DNA of 64,000 bases from Oxyruncus cristatus. Taxonomy: Eukaryota > Chordata > Aves > Passeriformes > Cotingidae. The stretch lies in assembly GCA_013399855.1 (NCBI GenBank), contig VXAY01001949.1:1070269-1134268 (forward strand), in the 5' to 3' direction. Shown one piece after another: positions 12,821 to 25,560 of the stretch. A model generated the notes under the pieces. The model did no database searches. It saw only the letters and a list, made by a program, of their open reading frames with translations, and was not told where the DNA came from. The position numbers were made by a program, and so were the translations under genes. Within the stretch, counting starts at the first letter, position 1. Each line of letters begins with the position of its first letter.

Positions 12821-14083
12821 TGCAGAGACTCAGTGCTGGTCTGATCTGGGCCTGGCTTCTCGGGAGCAGACGTATTAAAAGAATTTTCACTGCTGTTGTG
12901 AGTAGTTAGTAATTCATTAACAACCCATCTGGAGGTTTTTTAAATTAATACTATTATTATTATTGTAGGCTTCCTTACTGTGTAAGTAAAAATTGAATTA
13001 GTTATTCATAGAATTGCACTTTTATTTTCCAACTCAGCATTTTTCTATTTGCATCCCGGTCTACCTTGTTCTCTTTGCAACAATATTCATCTTGTGTTTG
13101 TCTCTCTTTCTTCTTGGTTAGGCATTTAAATGAGGAGAGGATATTTGTTTTTAATATAAGGTAGATAAATTAAACATGTGGTGGCTTTGCTTTTGACAGT
13201 AAGCAGCCATAAACCTCAACTATGATACACTTAAGTTAAAAAAAAAAAAAAAAATCTATCTAGTCATGTCAGTGGAAAAACCCCACAGATTTCAACAGAG
13301 GTAGGACATCACTCAGGCAGCTGTATCTTACAGCACAAGTAATTCTATGGATTTCTACAGTTATTTTTGTTGGACTCACTTCCCTGATTTAACTCCACTG
13401 GTGTGAACATATAATGAAACATAGTGGGGAGCTGCATCTCCTTGTCTTTCATGGAAAAATGTGACATTTTGAAAGTAATATACCATGACCTTGAAAGCTG
13501 TATTCTTCTTAATTCTACGTACATAAGCCAGGTAGGTCTTAAAACTAGTTTTATTGCTGAAATTATTTTACCAAAAATAGATTATTATAAAAACTTGACA
13601 TTTGTCCATGCAGGAAGCAAAGAACTGAACACTTGCAATATGTGTTTAAAGTGTTGAAATTATTTGAAAAATGTTTCTTTAATAAGTTTCTGTTTACTTT
13701 CTTACTTATTGAACATGGATGGATACTTTCTATTTTCTATTCCAAAAGAACATTAGTGCACGTGTTTTTAATCTTGCGTAGCACTTAGGATAAAAGATAG
13801 GAAAGAAAGTTCCTTTACCAACAAGTTAATAAAATCATGTTTCTATTTTGCCTTTTGTTCCTGTAGATGAAGGAATGGTTTGTGCCTATTATCAAAAGTA
13901 ATTGAAATTGTGAGACGAAGTGTAAGGGAATATCTACAGCTCTAATAAGGAGGGAGATTTCTCTCTGACCTGTGCAAAATCCTGACATTCTCAGTGAGAC
14001 TCCTGTCAGACTATAAAGTGAATAATCTTTTTGTGAGAGGAAGGAAAATAAAATCTTATCTAGAATATTATCTATAATGCTGA
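12821..14083. other. Non-coding sequence with an ATT-repeat patch and A17 tract
   Basis: Includes a short (TTA)n patch near 12949-12965 and an A17 homopolymer at 13238-13254. No gene recognised. Confidence 0.5.
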
Positions 14084-14377
14084 TCATGACCTTTGTTTAA
14101 AAAGTTGATCTCCAGCTGGAAAAGTGTCAGAAAGGGCATTAGACTGAGAAGGTGCATGGAGAGATTGAACGAGGATAATAAAAGAACTTGTGTCATTCAC
14201 TTCAGCAAAACGAAGGCTGAGTGGAAGTTGATGGCTCTCTCTAAATATAAGAGGGGAGATAAGCATCAGAGAGGAAAAACCATTCTTCAAGGTAATGAAC
14301 AATGGTGCCATAAGAGCAAATGCAAGCAAACAGAACATGAATAAATTCAAGCCAAAAATTAGAAAAGGGCTTTTCAA
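14084..14377. other. Block open on both strands, possible conserved non-coding element
   Basis: Open frames overlap on both strands (+ 14093-14344, - 14377-14084) across about 290 bp of only moderate GC, so stop codons are locally scarce. There is no domain or splice pattern. Elements under constraint sometimes look like this, but so does chance. A GATA-type word (AGATAAGC) lies near 14258. Confidence 0.2.
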
Positions 14378-16024
14378 TAATCAAAGTAGTGAGGAAGCCA
14401 CTTCCAGTGATGCCTTATCCATGCTTTCTACCCTATTCATAGGTACATATAACCAGGAATTCGTTTGTTAGTTGGACAAGGCTCTGCAAGAATGATATAG
14501 GCTAAATCAAAGGGTTCAGCGACATTTTATATGCACCAACTCCTAGTCCTTCTTGCAATGCAAGTTGCATAACTTTCAGGCAATGCTGGTGTTTCACTAA
14601 ATCAAACTTTTCAGTCCTACCCCAGCTCCTGTTCCTCCTTGTCCTTGTTCCTGGGGGACAGATATTTCGACCCCCCTGGCAGCAGCTCTGTTGTCAGCTG
14701 CCATAAGCAACAGGTATAATAATCTCATCTGACTCCCTCCAGAAGCATTCAAATGCCTTCTCAACACACATCCTGGCCCTCTCAATTCAGTAAAGCTGCA
14801 GAGGGACAGCAAACCTACTCTTCATAAAAAGTGGAGTAAGAGCAAGCAGAGTGCACAGGCTCCATCCTCACACAGCAGCTTGCCAGCTGAGAACCACGGC
14901 TTGACAGACTTGTTTGCACTCAAACAGGTTTATCACCATAGCCCTGCTGAAGGATCATTCCAGTTTAATTTACGACTTCAACCTGAAAAATTCTGTTTAA
15001 AAGTATCTGAAAAAGCAGGAAGTTCTTTTTCGATTTGGGGGGGGGGTTGAGCGGTGCAAGCAGCAAGTCTTTCACAGACAAATATCACTAAGCAAATCTA
15101 CTTTCATTTAGGAAAAACTGCCTCTCATTTATCCTAATATGTTTCTAAGCATTTCTTTCTGTGTAAAGCTGGATTATAACTTTCTTTGGCCATTCTGTCT
15201 CTACTGATGGCCATTACTGTTGCTGGTCTGTAATGTAAATCTGCAAATATAGAAGTCTGTAAACACATCAGAAGAAAACAGGGCAAAAGGTTGAGTGTAT
15301 GGAATTAGGAGTCATTGGATGATATTAGAAAAAGGTATAGGTACTGTGTTTACTAGAAAAAAAAAAACAGTGATGTTGAAATCTGTTAGTCCATCAGAAA
15401 GTCTTCCAAAAGATGCTACAGAAATTCCATCACTGCAAATTTGAAATTGAACTTTGTTTCAGCAACCATCACTATTTTGGAAGGAAATGTACTATAGTAC
15501 ATCTTTGCTTATAAACAGGTCAGCTGTTCACCTCGAAAAAAAATACAGAATTAGAACCGAAAGCACCACTCCATACAAGGATGAACTCAATCTTTTGAAA
15601 AGGGATGTCTATAAGGAGAAAGAGTAGGAGACACCATTCTCTTACACAGAATGTATCAGTTTTGCAAGGCCTTTCCTAAGATATGGGGGACTAATACAAG
15701 ATATTAGGTAAGTGAATTGTTTACATTTCCAATACCTCAAATGAGTGTCTTAACTAACCCTCTGCTCTTTCGTCCCAATCCTTTATCAAAAAATGGAAAT
15801 GAAGTGCTGCAATTTGTTTCAATTAAATACTGATTGACTTGTAGCTCAATGTTTTTCCTTTCTAACAAAGTTTGTGCTTCCCAGCTGCACAGACATTTTC
15901 TTTACAGTGTTATATCAGGACGGTTTAGATTATTAATCACTGACTACCTTCTTCCCCTCATCTCCTGCTACTAAAAAAAGACTTGCATCTTAAATGTTAA
16001 TTATGCATTTGCAGGCAGTCTAAA
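14378..16024. other. Non-coding sequence with a G10 run
   Basis: A slightly GC-richer patch at about 14610-14900 is followed by AT-rich sequence. A homopolymer of ten G bases lies at 15037-15046. No gene recognised. Confidence 0.5.
15037..15046 (+). repeat. Homopolymer G10
   Basis: Ten consecutive G bases follow 'cgattt'. Long G runs are rare compared with A/T runs in vertebrate DNA and are prone to length error in sequencing. Confidence 0.9.
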
Positions 16025-16090
16025 TGACTCAGGGGACTGAAATCTGACTCAAGCTTTTCATCAGCAGGTCATCAGTTCAAACCTGACTCA
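16025..16090. promoter_or_regulatory. Triple TGACTCA (AP-1/MAF-type) site cluster
   Basis: Exact TGACTCA heptamers lie at 16025-16031, 16045-16051 and 16084-16090, all in the same orientation, with start spacings of 20 and 39 bases, close to two and four helical turns. TGACTCA is the established consensus for JUN/FOS and the core of BACH/MAF/NRF2-type sites. The motifs are seen directly. An enhancer role is inferred from their number and phasing. Confidence 0.4.
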
Positions 16091-19000
16091 GATCAGCAGT
16101 GGCTGGAAGCTTCTACAATTCAACAGCTGTTTAAATGACCTATATGAAAGAATATAATATTATATTCAGCTTTGGGTGGAAAAGACTCCACATCTTAAAA
16201 GTCGTACTTAGAACTGACATTAATTGGGATCCATGCTATTAGACCCTGAGAGGACAGCAGGTCTGGAGACTGAACTGTCCCGTCTCTGCAATCTCCTCCA
16301 CACTGGGAATGGAAAATCTTGAAAGTAACAAAAAAAACCAACCACTTTTTGTTCCATCTTCATGGCATTTCCTGTTCCTATAGAGAAAGAGTCCTGAGTC
16401 AATTGTGTATAAATGTTTAGTTTCAAAATTAGAGACCAGCACAGTAACAGGCCTCAGATAATCATTCTGTGTTTGATATGTGCCTTTTTGTGTGCAGAGT
16501 ATAGGCACTAAGAGATCATCCTTATGAGACTTCTTCAGAAAAAAAACCCCAAAACTAGAGATAAAGAATTCCAGTGTGGTGATTTGTATCAGGTGATATC
16601 AACACTTGAATTTGCCCTATTAACAGGCTTTCTAGAAATTACATTATAAATCTGTACATTTTTTTTTAACTGCCCCAGTGTAACTTATGAGAGATGTTAG
16701 AACGTAAAAGTACTGGAAACATTTTCCTGGTCTTATGTCAAAATTTTAACACTTCTGTGCATAAAAAAAAGATAAATTACAATCCATACATTCTTTTCCC
16801 AGTCCTAATAACAGTATGTTGCATTCTTTTGTATTTGAAATTGGGCCCTTGAGCCGTGTGAAGATCCAAAGCACAAATCTTATGGATTTCCTCCACTTCC
16901 TGGGGGCAGGGAAGCTTTTCATTGGTCTACAAATGGAAGAGCTCACACCCCCACGATCTGCAGAGGAAGCCAAGGAGAGGAGATAGCTGGTAAAGCAGAA
17001 AAGCATTTCACTCTGCTTTATCAATTCTCAACTTGACTGAGACTCCTCTAACTTGTGCAGGGACCAGAGCAACCATAGGTTCAGAATGAAGGCAATAATC
17101 TCTTCGAGAGAAGTTCTCACCCCTGGTTTGTATAGATCTTGTCAAAAGAACTTACCTCAGAAACTCTGAGGATCTGCATTTATGACTCTGCTTCTGCAAA
17201 TCACTGTTGTAAATACAGTCTAATGCACAATATTCAGTCCTGTTGCCTATGCAGTGTCTCTAGGCTGAAGGAAGTGGCTGATGTGATGTGTGTATGGATC
17301 CCTGGGGTAAAGGTAAATACAAGATTTCTATGTAGAATCCCATAATCAGAAGTATAACCGCAGCACGTAACAGAATATGCATCTGAAGTCCCTCTAACTT
17401 GGCAGAGAGGACTGTAAAGTTTGTGAAATAATTCTTAGAGTATTTAGACAAGAACACAGTCCAAACAATTATACTTTTTGCTTTGAAGCTGTTGTTAGGC
17501 TTTATGTTTTCAAAATACAAAAAGAATTAACTATCAACAAAATTACTTTTAATTCACCGCCGGTTTAGATGCATTCTTAATTATTCTACTGCAAACTATC
17601 AACAACATGTAAACAATAGCTAATAAAATCAGTGGTGCTGAAAACATACTGAAGATATGTGCATGTCAGTCCTTGAAAATCTGAAGTGGCCCACCAAATG
17701 ACTCACAAAATTCAATTTTGTGATGAAAAAAATCTCCCAGTAATTACTTCATGAATACAATCCTCCAAATTTTCACACACTTCTACCCTGTGTATGGACA
17801 AGCCAGAAGCTAGAAGATATCCCTAATGAGTTCCTGCAGCTCTGATATGAAACCACTGTAGCTTCACATGAACAATTTTGCATTGTCACCTAGTCTTTCA
17901 ACACAAAAATTACCTTTGTTTCCGTAAATCAATAAATCTGGAACCTGGTGCCCTACTACATTTGTGAGGACCAGGTTTTTCAGAATGTGGTAGGAAACTA
18001 GAGGAAATAAGGTCTTGGAGCTTAGCTACCTTCTTTGAGGAGGAAATTACCTGCTAAAAAGTGAAAGCAAAACGCATTAAACCAAAATGCTTCACCCTTT
18101 GTTATCAGAAGTAAATCACTAAAGATAGTGACAGTTAATCATTAGAGATTTTGCTCTGTTTAATTTTCTTCTTCTCTAAGGCTGTCAGTGTGAGGTTACA
18201 TACATCTAAATACACACAGACCTCCTCCACCGATACCTGCCAGCCAGAGACAGCTGGGGGAAGCGAATGAGAAACAGTCTTTAGCCTACAGGGGGGAACA
18301 GCAGGAAATCCTACTCAAGAAGCTGTTCAGTCACAAACACACTTCACCAAAGATGGATTTTATACCCAGGTACAGCACAACTGTCGTCAGAGCAGGCCCA
18401 AGCTGTCATACTCTGCCTGCAGAAAACGTTAAGGGCCAGATCCTTTGGCACATTGAAGATTCAGAAAAAGGGGGGGTTTACTTTTTCTGTTAGAAGTTGA
18501 AAAGATTTTCCTTCGTTAAATTCACAGTTTCAGTGTAGACGCTGAGATATCACGAAAAATATCGTGGTAACAACGGATTATAAAAATGTTTACCAAATCC
18601 GTAATTAACTTCAGGGCTGGGAGTTTTGTTGTTGTTTTTCTTAAATCTAGCAAACATCAGCTAGCAAACAAATTACATGCCTTAGAGCTTCTTCAGAGAA
18701 AAGCTGTTCAAGGCTTGATATTTTTAAACTCTGGAAGGCTCTCAGCTATTAGCAACAAAAATAACAGGAGTCAAAAAGTATATTTCTATTACTGTCGTAA
18801 GTTAAAAATGGAAGTATTTGGGTTGGTTAGTCAGAGGATTTACAGGCTAGAAATTAACAAAAAGTATCCAATATTGTGATATGTGGAACATAAATTTAGT
18901 TTTCATGAAGTAGCTAAATTCTATTTAATGTAGAAATACTTTAACACTTGTTCTAAGAGTCCCTGTATGAGCCTGGCATTGAGATAGAAAGAGAAGTAGC

Positions 19001-19977
19001 ACTGGAGAGGAAAATAGAGCTTTACGTGCTATTTTAAACAGAATAGGACCTGATTCTTCAGTGTGTTTTTTAAATTGGTAGTATTGACGCCATTTGCCCC
19101 TTGACACAGGATTGAGGCCAGATCTTCTATCTGAACTTCTATATACTTTATTTCATAGACTGGTCTCAGTTTTATTCATTTGTTCCACCTGCTTTCCACC
19201 CTGTATCTAAGTAATCTTGCATCTCAAATCAATACTCTTGATGCTAACTTAAATCCTTTTTGATACATTCTTCAAAACTGTTTGTTCTTCACAAATCTGT
19301 AATGCCTTTGTATGACACTAGTGCTAGTAATTTTTGACAAATTGTCAGAAATAAACTATGTTCCCAATGTTTGATCCTTCCTAGCTTTGATCTCCCCAGA
19401 AGCTCCTTTTATGCTGACATTGTACCTGTGCAAAAGAATTAACAATAAAAATACTTAATACTACCTCATTGTTAACAAAATTCAACATTATAAAAAAAGA
19501 AGTGACTGGTAACAGATATTGAACAACAGAAGCTGTAATACTAATACTGTAGTGATACCTCTACAATCTTCTTTTCCTGATAAATCTATCTAGACAGCAA
19601 AGAAAGAATCTCACTCAGCTGCTCCAGAAGCAAATGCAGAGAGATTGGTCAAATATCAGATGTAACTGGAGGTTTTTTTCCTATATTCCCTTCTGCTTTC
19701 GTTTCCCATACTGCAAGCTCTTTCATGTAGAAACTGGATATTACTATTCCCACAGCACAGTTTGCTGTCCCTTAGAATCATTACCTTGATTTGCATATGT
19801 TTGCATTTATTCACATTTTAACAGTGTGTGTAAATTACTGATGGGAAGAAAAGACTGAGCCACTGCACTGTGAAAGATCAGAGGCAACTGGCATATAGGA
19901 AATTCCACTTTAAAAAAAAAAAAGAGGTGTTTTTGAACTATGAATACTGACACAAACTAAAAAAAATATTGTCCAGA
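16091..19977. other. Non-coding sequence, nothing recognised
   Basis: AT-rich unique sequence. It includes an exact reverse octamer ATTTGCAT at 19789-19796, a FOX-like GTAAACAAT near 17609 and a short dyad CACGA..TCGTG near 18551-18567. No gene, repeat family or RNA gene recognised. Confidence 0.45.
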
Positions 19978-20104
19978 TTGGTTATGGATTCTCCATTGTT
20001 GGAGCAATTCAAAACTCAGCTGGACACACCCCTAAGCAAACTGCTTTTAGCAGGAGGGTTTGGATCTCCCAAGGCCCCTTCCAACTCAACTACTCTACTA
20101 TTAT
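19978..20104 (+). mobile_element. CR1 LINE, short 3' end fragment
   Basis: A short, degraded CR1 3' end in sense orientation. The blocks 'ggagcaattcaaaactcagc', 'tggacacacccc' and 'gcaggagggtttgg' lead into 'aaggccccttccaactcaac'. This is the usual CR1 3' order, and the terminal octamer repeats are degraded to 'ctactctactattat'. An internal deletion of part of the 'actagatgatctccagaggt' segment is likely. No coding capacity remains. Confidence 0.8.
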
Positions 20105-23007
20105 CCTGGTTTGTGTTTATATATTTCTAGGAATAAGTTTGTTGTACAGCAATTGCTGTGATTATAGGAACTTGACATAGATTTAACTAATATAAAAACA
20201 GCCTTAGAGAACACAAAGAGTATTAGGAGAACTCACCTGGCATTATGAAGTGTGGTAGTTAAGCTAATGTTTCTTTAAATGCCACTTTGGTTACCTCACA
20301 AAATATAGCTATATTCTAAAAAAGAAGTGCAAAAGAAGCATACAGTCTATATTCAGATATCATCTTAGTTTATCAGTCACAAATCAGTTCTTATACTTTC
20401 TAAGAGTGAAAATAAAGCTCTCAACTTGAGTAATAGTACAGTAAGAATTTGCTCCCTCCTGGTTTAAGTGAAACAGTTTTCAGTAACTATAATAAACCAA
20501 CGCTGAACCTTTAGGTGTGTCTGAGCAGTTTTGGCACAGGTTTTATCCAAGTAGCAGATTTCATACAGGTATAGATATTATGTGAGCATTAGCTACTCGA
20601 CTGACACAATGGCAAAACAATAAGAAATACATTCTGAAGTTACAAAATAAGCAGGAAGTTAACCCTTTGGACTTGTCCAAAGAACCCTGTTCTTTGTTAA
20701 TGGGTTTAAACACAGCCTGAAAAATGCATTCTGTATGTAATGTAACCTTACAGCAATGGACAGAGCACACACTTAAAGCCTCCAGAAAAACCAAATAAAA
20801 ATCCCAAGACTGACTCCTCCCACATTTTCCCACATGATGGAAACATATAATCACATCATAAAAGTACCAATTACTCCATTTTAATTGAGGTGCTTGGAAT
20901 TTGATTCTGAAGACCATGCAATCTCACTGCCACTCTTAAGAACACTAAGTCTATGAACTTTAAACACTTTCATGACACAGTGAAAATTAATATCTAATTT
21001 TTCATAGTCTTAAGCCATTGTTTGTTCATAAAGACTGTAGTCATGGCATTACAACAGCAGGAGCTTGGCATTGCCACTGAATTACCACGTAGGACCTGCC
21101 AATGCTCCTTCCTTACTACAGTTGGACAGAAGTCAGTCTGGCATGGTAGGACCAATGCCTTCCCCTTCAACAAGGAGAGTCTGGAGTACCAACACTGCCT
21201 GCACTGGTGTCCCACCCTGAATATCACCCAAGGGTAACAAGTATTTTGATTGCAGTTTATCTCAGCACCTTCTGACTCAGGTGGGTCTGGATGTAATAAG
21301 TCAAATCAGGAAGAGACCAGTTATTAATATAAGAGACTTGTCTGCATAAGCAACTTGTTTACTGTGTCACATAAAAAAAAATCATTAGCAGCCTCTGTGT
21401 GTAAACAAAGTATTTAAATTTCATATTATGAGGCACCGAAAACCAAGACCTGGGAATACTTGTTAAGAATTTTACCCAAACCTTCAGTATTTTTATTTTT
21501 TTAAAATTTTACTCAAATATCTCATATTGTACCTTTCAGAAGATCTGAGATACCCTAGTCTGTCTCTTCAGTATGCCAGTTATTTATCCAGCCAATCCAA
21601 ATGTGCCAGTTATGGTAGATACAGGTAGGAAGATCTAAATTTCCTTTCCATTCAAGTCCACTGAAAATCAAAGAAATTTCATTAAAATATTAGTCATTCA
21701 CTTAGAACACTGGGATGAGTTCCTGACTGGGAACAAAGCTAGCAGATGTTTCTGTTTCTGCCACTGCCAACTTTGATAGAATCCCTGGGGCTACAACCAC
21801 TACACTTTAATCTTCTACCTACATATATAGCGTAGAGCCCATACTGTTAAATGCTTTTTTGTGACCATGTTTAAGTTTTGCAACCATCTTTCTTATCTAA
21901 AGTCTGCCTTTGCTTTTGATGTTGCTATTGCAGGTGTTTGCTGCTAATCTCAACACTGCTCTACACATGAATGGGCCTCTTGCTTATGTAACTTTTGTTC
22001 TGACTCGAAGAGGTGATTTTTAGAGGAAAATATTAAGAGGAAGAACAGCAACAACAGTCAGTTGTTGTGATATTTTTCTCTAGGCAAGAGTGCCTATTTG
22101 GGGCAAGAAGATCTTAATTCCAGATTGTTGCACATTTGACTCTGTATATCATTGGAATGTATTTTTGTGTACCTAAATTGCATTAACTAACATCTTCCTC
22201 AAAGTCTACTAAAAAAAAAATTCTAGAAACAATAATCTGAAAAAACTTACAACAATAAAGAATGTTGATTGGCTTTTGGAACTCTTTGGCTGTGTTCAGA
22301 CTGTTTGGTGCTGGAGACTACCAGTGTTTGTCTGTGAGATTGCTTTTTTTTCTGACAAACATTCTCTCTAAACTGCAGAGCATTCTTGCCTTCTCTCCCA
22401 TCTCTTTTCTCCAGATTGACCTAAAATCCATAGAAGGTGACAAGAAAAAGTTTTGCACAGAAGACAGTGCTAATAGAGCAGGCTGATAAACTTTGATCAT
22501 CCATTTAAATGGAGCACCAAGGAACAAAGATATGGCTACTTCTCAAGACAAAGCAATTTTTCAAGAGTGAATTCCAAGCAGGTGGTAACTAAGCAACAGC
22601 TCACCTGTGCAGGGACTTTGATCACTTGACAAAGCAGATCAGAGCAACACAAGGGAAAGAGGACTAGATAATACAAGAAAAAAAGAGCCTATCAGAGAGA
22701 AAGATGGAAAATAGAGATGCTGCAAAAAGTAGTCTGATGATTTGGAGAAGAGAGCAGCTGAAGAAAGGAGCTCATGAACATTTCACTAACTGTGTTTTAT
22801 ACTTTCAACAGCTTCTTTTCCTTCAGTACCTCTAATGCTTCCCCCAGTAGTGACAGAAATACTTGGGGGAGCAAAGAATAGTGCCTCCTCCTACCTCCAG
22901 CCTTGAAAGACAACAATTTTTTGCCCTTGGCCCATGCGGTACCTGCATGGAAAGAGACCTTGGCCAGTGAGGAACTTCAAAGGAGTTGAAGGGACAAATG
23001 GCAGCAA
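20105..23007. other. Non-coding sequence, nothing recognised
   Basis: AT-rich unique sequence. The longest open frame, about 118 codons on the minus strand at 20561-20917, begins with ATG but has no domain, no splice partner and low-complexity AT-driven composition, so I treat it as chance. Contains the small hairpin listed separately at 22049-22067. Confidence 0.5.
22049..22067. repeat. Short perfect inverted repeat CAACAAC-AGTCA-GTTGTTG
   Basis: Seven-base exact arms with a five-base loop, so it would form a small hairpin in DNA or RNA. There is no T-run or other context suggesting a transcription signal. Confidence 0.7.
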
Positions 23008-23180
23008 AAGCATTGGAATGGGCTGCCCAGGGAAGTAGTGGACTCTCCATCCCTGGAGGTTTTCAAGATGAGGCTGGATGTGGCACTTAATGCCATAGTC
23101 TAGTAACTGCGGTGGTGTTGGGTCAAGGGTTGGACTTGATGATCTCAGAGGTCCTTTCCAACCTGTCTGATTCTATGATA
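23008..23180 (+). mobile_element. CR1 LINE, 3' end with terminal repeat
   Basis: Well-preserved CR1 3' end in sense orientation. It shows 'ggaatgggctgcccagggaa', then 'tccatccctggaggttttc', 'gatgaggctggatgtggc', 'ggttggacttgatgatctca' and 'gaggtcctttccaacctg'. It ends in 'attctatgata', which is the hallmark tail of bird CR1 elements. Compared with full-length CR1 (about 4.5 kb) only about the last 170 bases remain, as expected for severe 5' truncation at insertion. This is the clearest evidence for an avian source. Confidence 0.95.
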
Positions 23181-24245
23181 GCTGGGGAGAAAGCTGACGA
23201 AGCCTAGGGTAAAGTCTGTTTCAGGACCTAGGCACTAGGGACACTTATTGAGATTACAGGTGTGGACCTGACTCAGGGAGGAAGAAAAATTAATATTAGG
23301 AAATTAGATGTAGAAATTAATTAATAGATAGGACACAAAAGGTATATTGCAAAAATCTGTGGTAGTCTGTCAAAAACACTGGAGACGGGCAATAAAGAAC
23401 AAACAGATGGCAGGGGAAAAGAACAACATAATCATTTCAAATACCTTATGATTCCATTGATTATAAAGTTCAGTTTTACCTCTTGAGGCTGGCAGTAATA
23501 TATCTCATCATTATTACTCCTCTATCTGCATATTACAGAACTGTGCTGATGCTGTCTCCCAAATGAATTAAAACTGCCTTTGCCTTCAAAGGGAGTTGAA
23601 AATTGGGCAGGAGGACAAGATTAGAGCCTGGATCTGTAAGTGTTTATTTTTTGTTGGGATAACCAGGACTGGCCTCACAGACAGGAAATGAATGAGGTCA
23701 ATAGCGAGACTGGTACTTCTTTTTGTGGGGAACCTTGGTATCTTTTCTAGCGCTTAAAGTCGCTACACTCCTGAGGGAAAACAAAGAACATTTTAATTAA
23801 AAATGAACATCCACAAAACTTTATAAGCCATTTTTGCAGTTTCATTATTCTAGCTAAAGAAGAAAGATTCTAAAATATTATTAACATCCCTTAAAATATT
23901 TATTAAGGGAGACTTAAATTGGCTGTGTCAGTCCAGCACTATTGTAATGATTCCATTTCTTTGGTATATCTCAGGTAAGGACTGAAATAATATTAGAATA
24001 ACAGCCAGAGCACTGATGATGCAACTGAGTTTCAGAGGTACTGATTAGGAGTTTATTTTCCTCAATAATTGCTAATTATTAGAATACGGACCCTTTTCTT
24101 ATTAAGGGCAGAGTCCACTCAAGATCCTGGGGATCCTGAGCTGCTTTTTCTCTGCAAGAACAGCTGCAAATGAAAATGACACAGCATAAAATGTCATATG
24201 TGTGGTGAGTACAATTAATGATTTTCTCTCTGTATTTGTTTGAAG
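23181..24245. other. Non-coding sequence, small hairpin, possible conserved block
   Basis: About 23800-24130 is rich in TAAT/ATTA words. It has a perfect 7-base dyad CCCTTAA (23888-23894) / TTAAGGG (23903-23909). No gene recognised; constraint cannot be tested here. Confidence 0.4.
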
Positions 24246-24345
24246 GCTGACAGCTCAGCCATCAGGGCAGCCAAGTTTATGCAGCTTTCTGTAAGCTCAT
24301 TGACAGTTTTCCCTGAGAAACTCTCTTCCTGGCTCTCTACATCAG
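24246..24345 (+). other. Exon-like segment with flanking splice consensus, unidentified
   Basis: The 100 bases are preceded by a pyrimidine-rich tract ending in 'gtttgaag' and followed by CAG|GTAAAA, so both splice consensus ends fit a + strand exon. One frame is open through the segment and encodes a short Ser/Leu/Ala-rich peptide that I do not recognise. Two TGACAG words (24249, 24301) fit TALE-homeodomain (MEIS/TGIF) sites. It could be a coding exon, a lncRNA exon, a conserved enhancer or chance. No partner exon was found nearby. Confidence 0.17.
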
Positions 24346-25019
24346 GTAAAATCCTGAACCTTTGTCAGGTAGCTCTTTCAAGAGCAAACAGAATGAGGAG
24401 TACCACCATGAGCAGCTATGAAGTCTCATTAAAAAAAGTCTTTCACACTCTGTTGTCCTTGTTCTGTATTATAATGATGGTTTACCATAAAGTGCAAAGA
24501 AATGTTATTCTAATGAACTGAGGAGAGCCACTGCTACACTGAGGCATGATTAATGAGCTGAAGTGGTTCATGAAGTCATTTTACATGTCTGGCTGGTGAC
24601 CTTTGAATTTGAAGAATTGCATGTAAAGTATAATAGGAGAAATTATTTGGTTAGCATACAACGTATCAATGTATTCAGGATTTAACAAAGGAATTTGGAA
24701 TGGGTTATGGTGCAGGAGAAAAGGCAATCCTGACACAAAAGGTGAGATTACTTCTTCCCCCTCTCTCCTTTTTCATCCTCCTTGGATTCAAACACAATTG
24801 ATGTCCCAGTTCTGTGTCATGAGCTCACCCATGGCTATGAGCACTTGCTCATAAGTCATCATCTGACAGAATTCACTTCCTTTGGCAAGACCAGGGAAAC
24901 TAGAGAGCATACAACAGCTAAAGAAGGATCTGATCCTATCTGGATTGCCAGATGACACAGAAGAAAAATAAGAAAATTAGATTTTCTGTTTAGAAGATTA
25001 AACTCCATTGTTTAGATCA
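24346..25019. other. Non-coding sequence, nothing recognised
   Basis: Unique AT-rich sequence with no supported feature. Confidence 0.5.
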
Positions 25020-25560
25020 TTTCAGAGGGCCCATGTCTTCCAGAACTCCACCCTGTGTGCTGGTGACCCACACTGTCAGAAGCAGCCCGCAGCCCCTTTC
25101 CTCATGCAGGCTGGGGCTAAGGTCAGAAGTGGTCACATTTCATGCAGAAAGCACTGGAATTGCTTCCACTTTGTCCAGACAAAGTTCTGACTGTCCCAGT
25201 ATCACAGGGTATCTGGAAACCATAACCCTCATAGTTCTACTCAAAGCCAGTATGAGCACAAAACACTGAGCTTCTACTTGGCCACTTTCACTTGTGTCAC
25301 ATTGGCTCTGCTTTTGTGTGGCTGAACAGAGGAGGACGTAGGGCTCAGGAGCCTTTGCTACTGCTCCAGAAATCTTCCTGCCTGCCGCTTCCTTCTTATG
25401 GCCCTGCTTCTCAGCATGTGGGATGTACCTACCAGCTACCTAAAGCATAATGAGGTACAAGCTATGCCCTGGTGAGGCTCTAAAGTGTTCCTGATCAACT
25501 GAGCAAAGTGCCAGGAACACACCTTCCCTCACGCAGAATGACAGGCCCACCCGCTTGTGC
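25020..25560. other. GC-richer block, unidentified
   Basis: About 540 bases of roughly even base composition sit in AT-rich flanks, with many CAGC/CTGC/TGGGG words but few CpGs. Open frames overlap in two + frames and have no recognisable domain. It might be an old LTR or other decayed repeat. I see no LTR ends, target duplication or polyA signal to settle this. Confidence 0.3.

Noticed and set aside
20561..20917. 118-codon ATG-started minus-strand frame
   Set aside because: Phe/Cys/Ile-rich AT-driven composition, no domain and no splice context; expected by chance in 64 kb.
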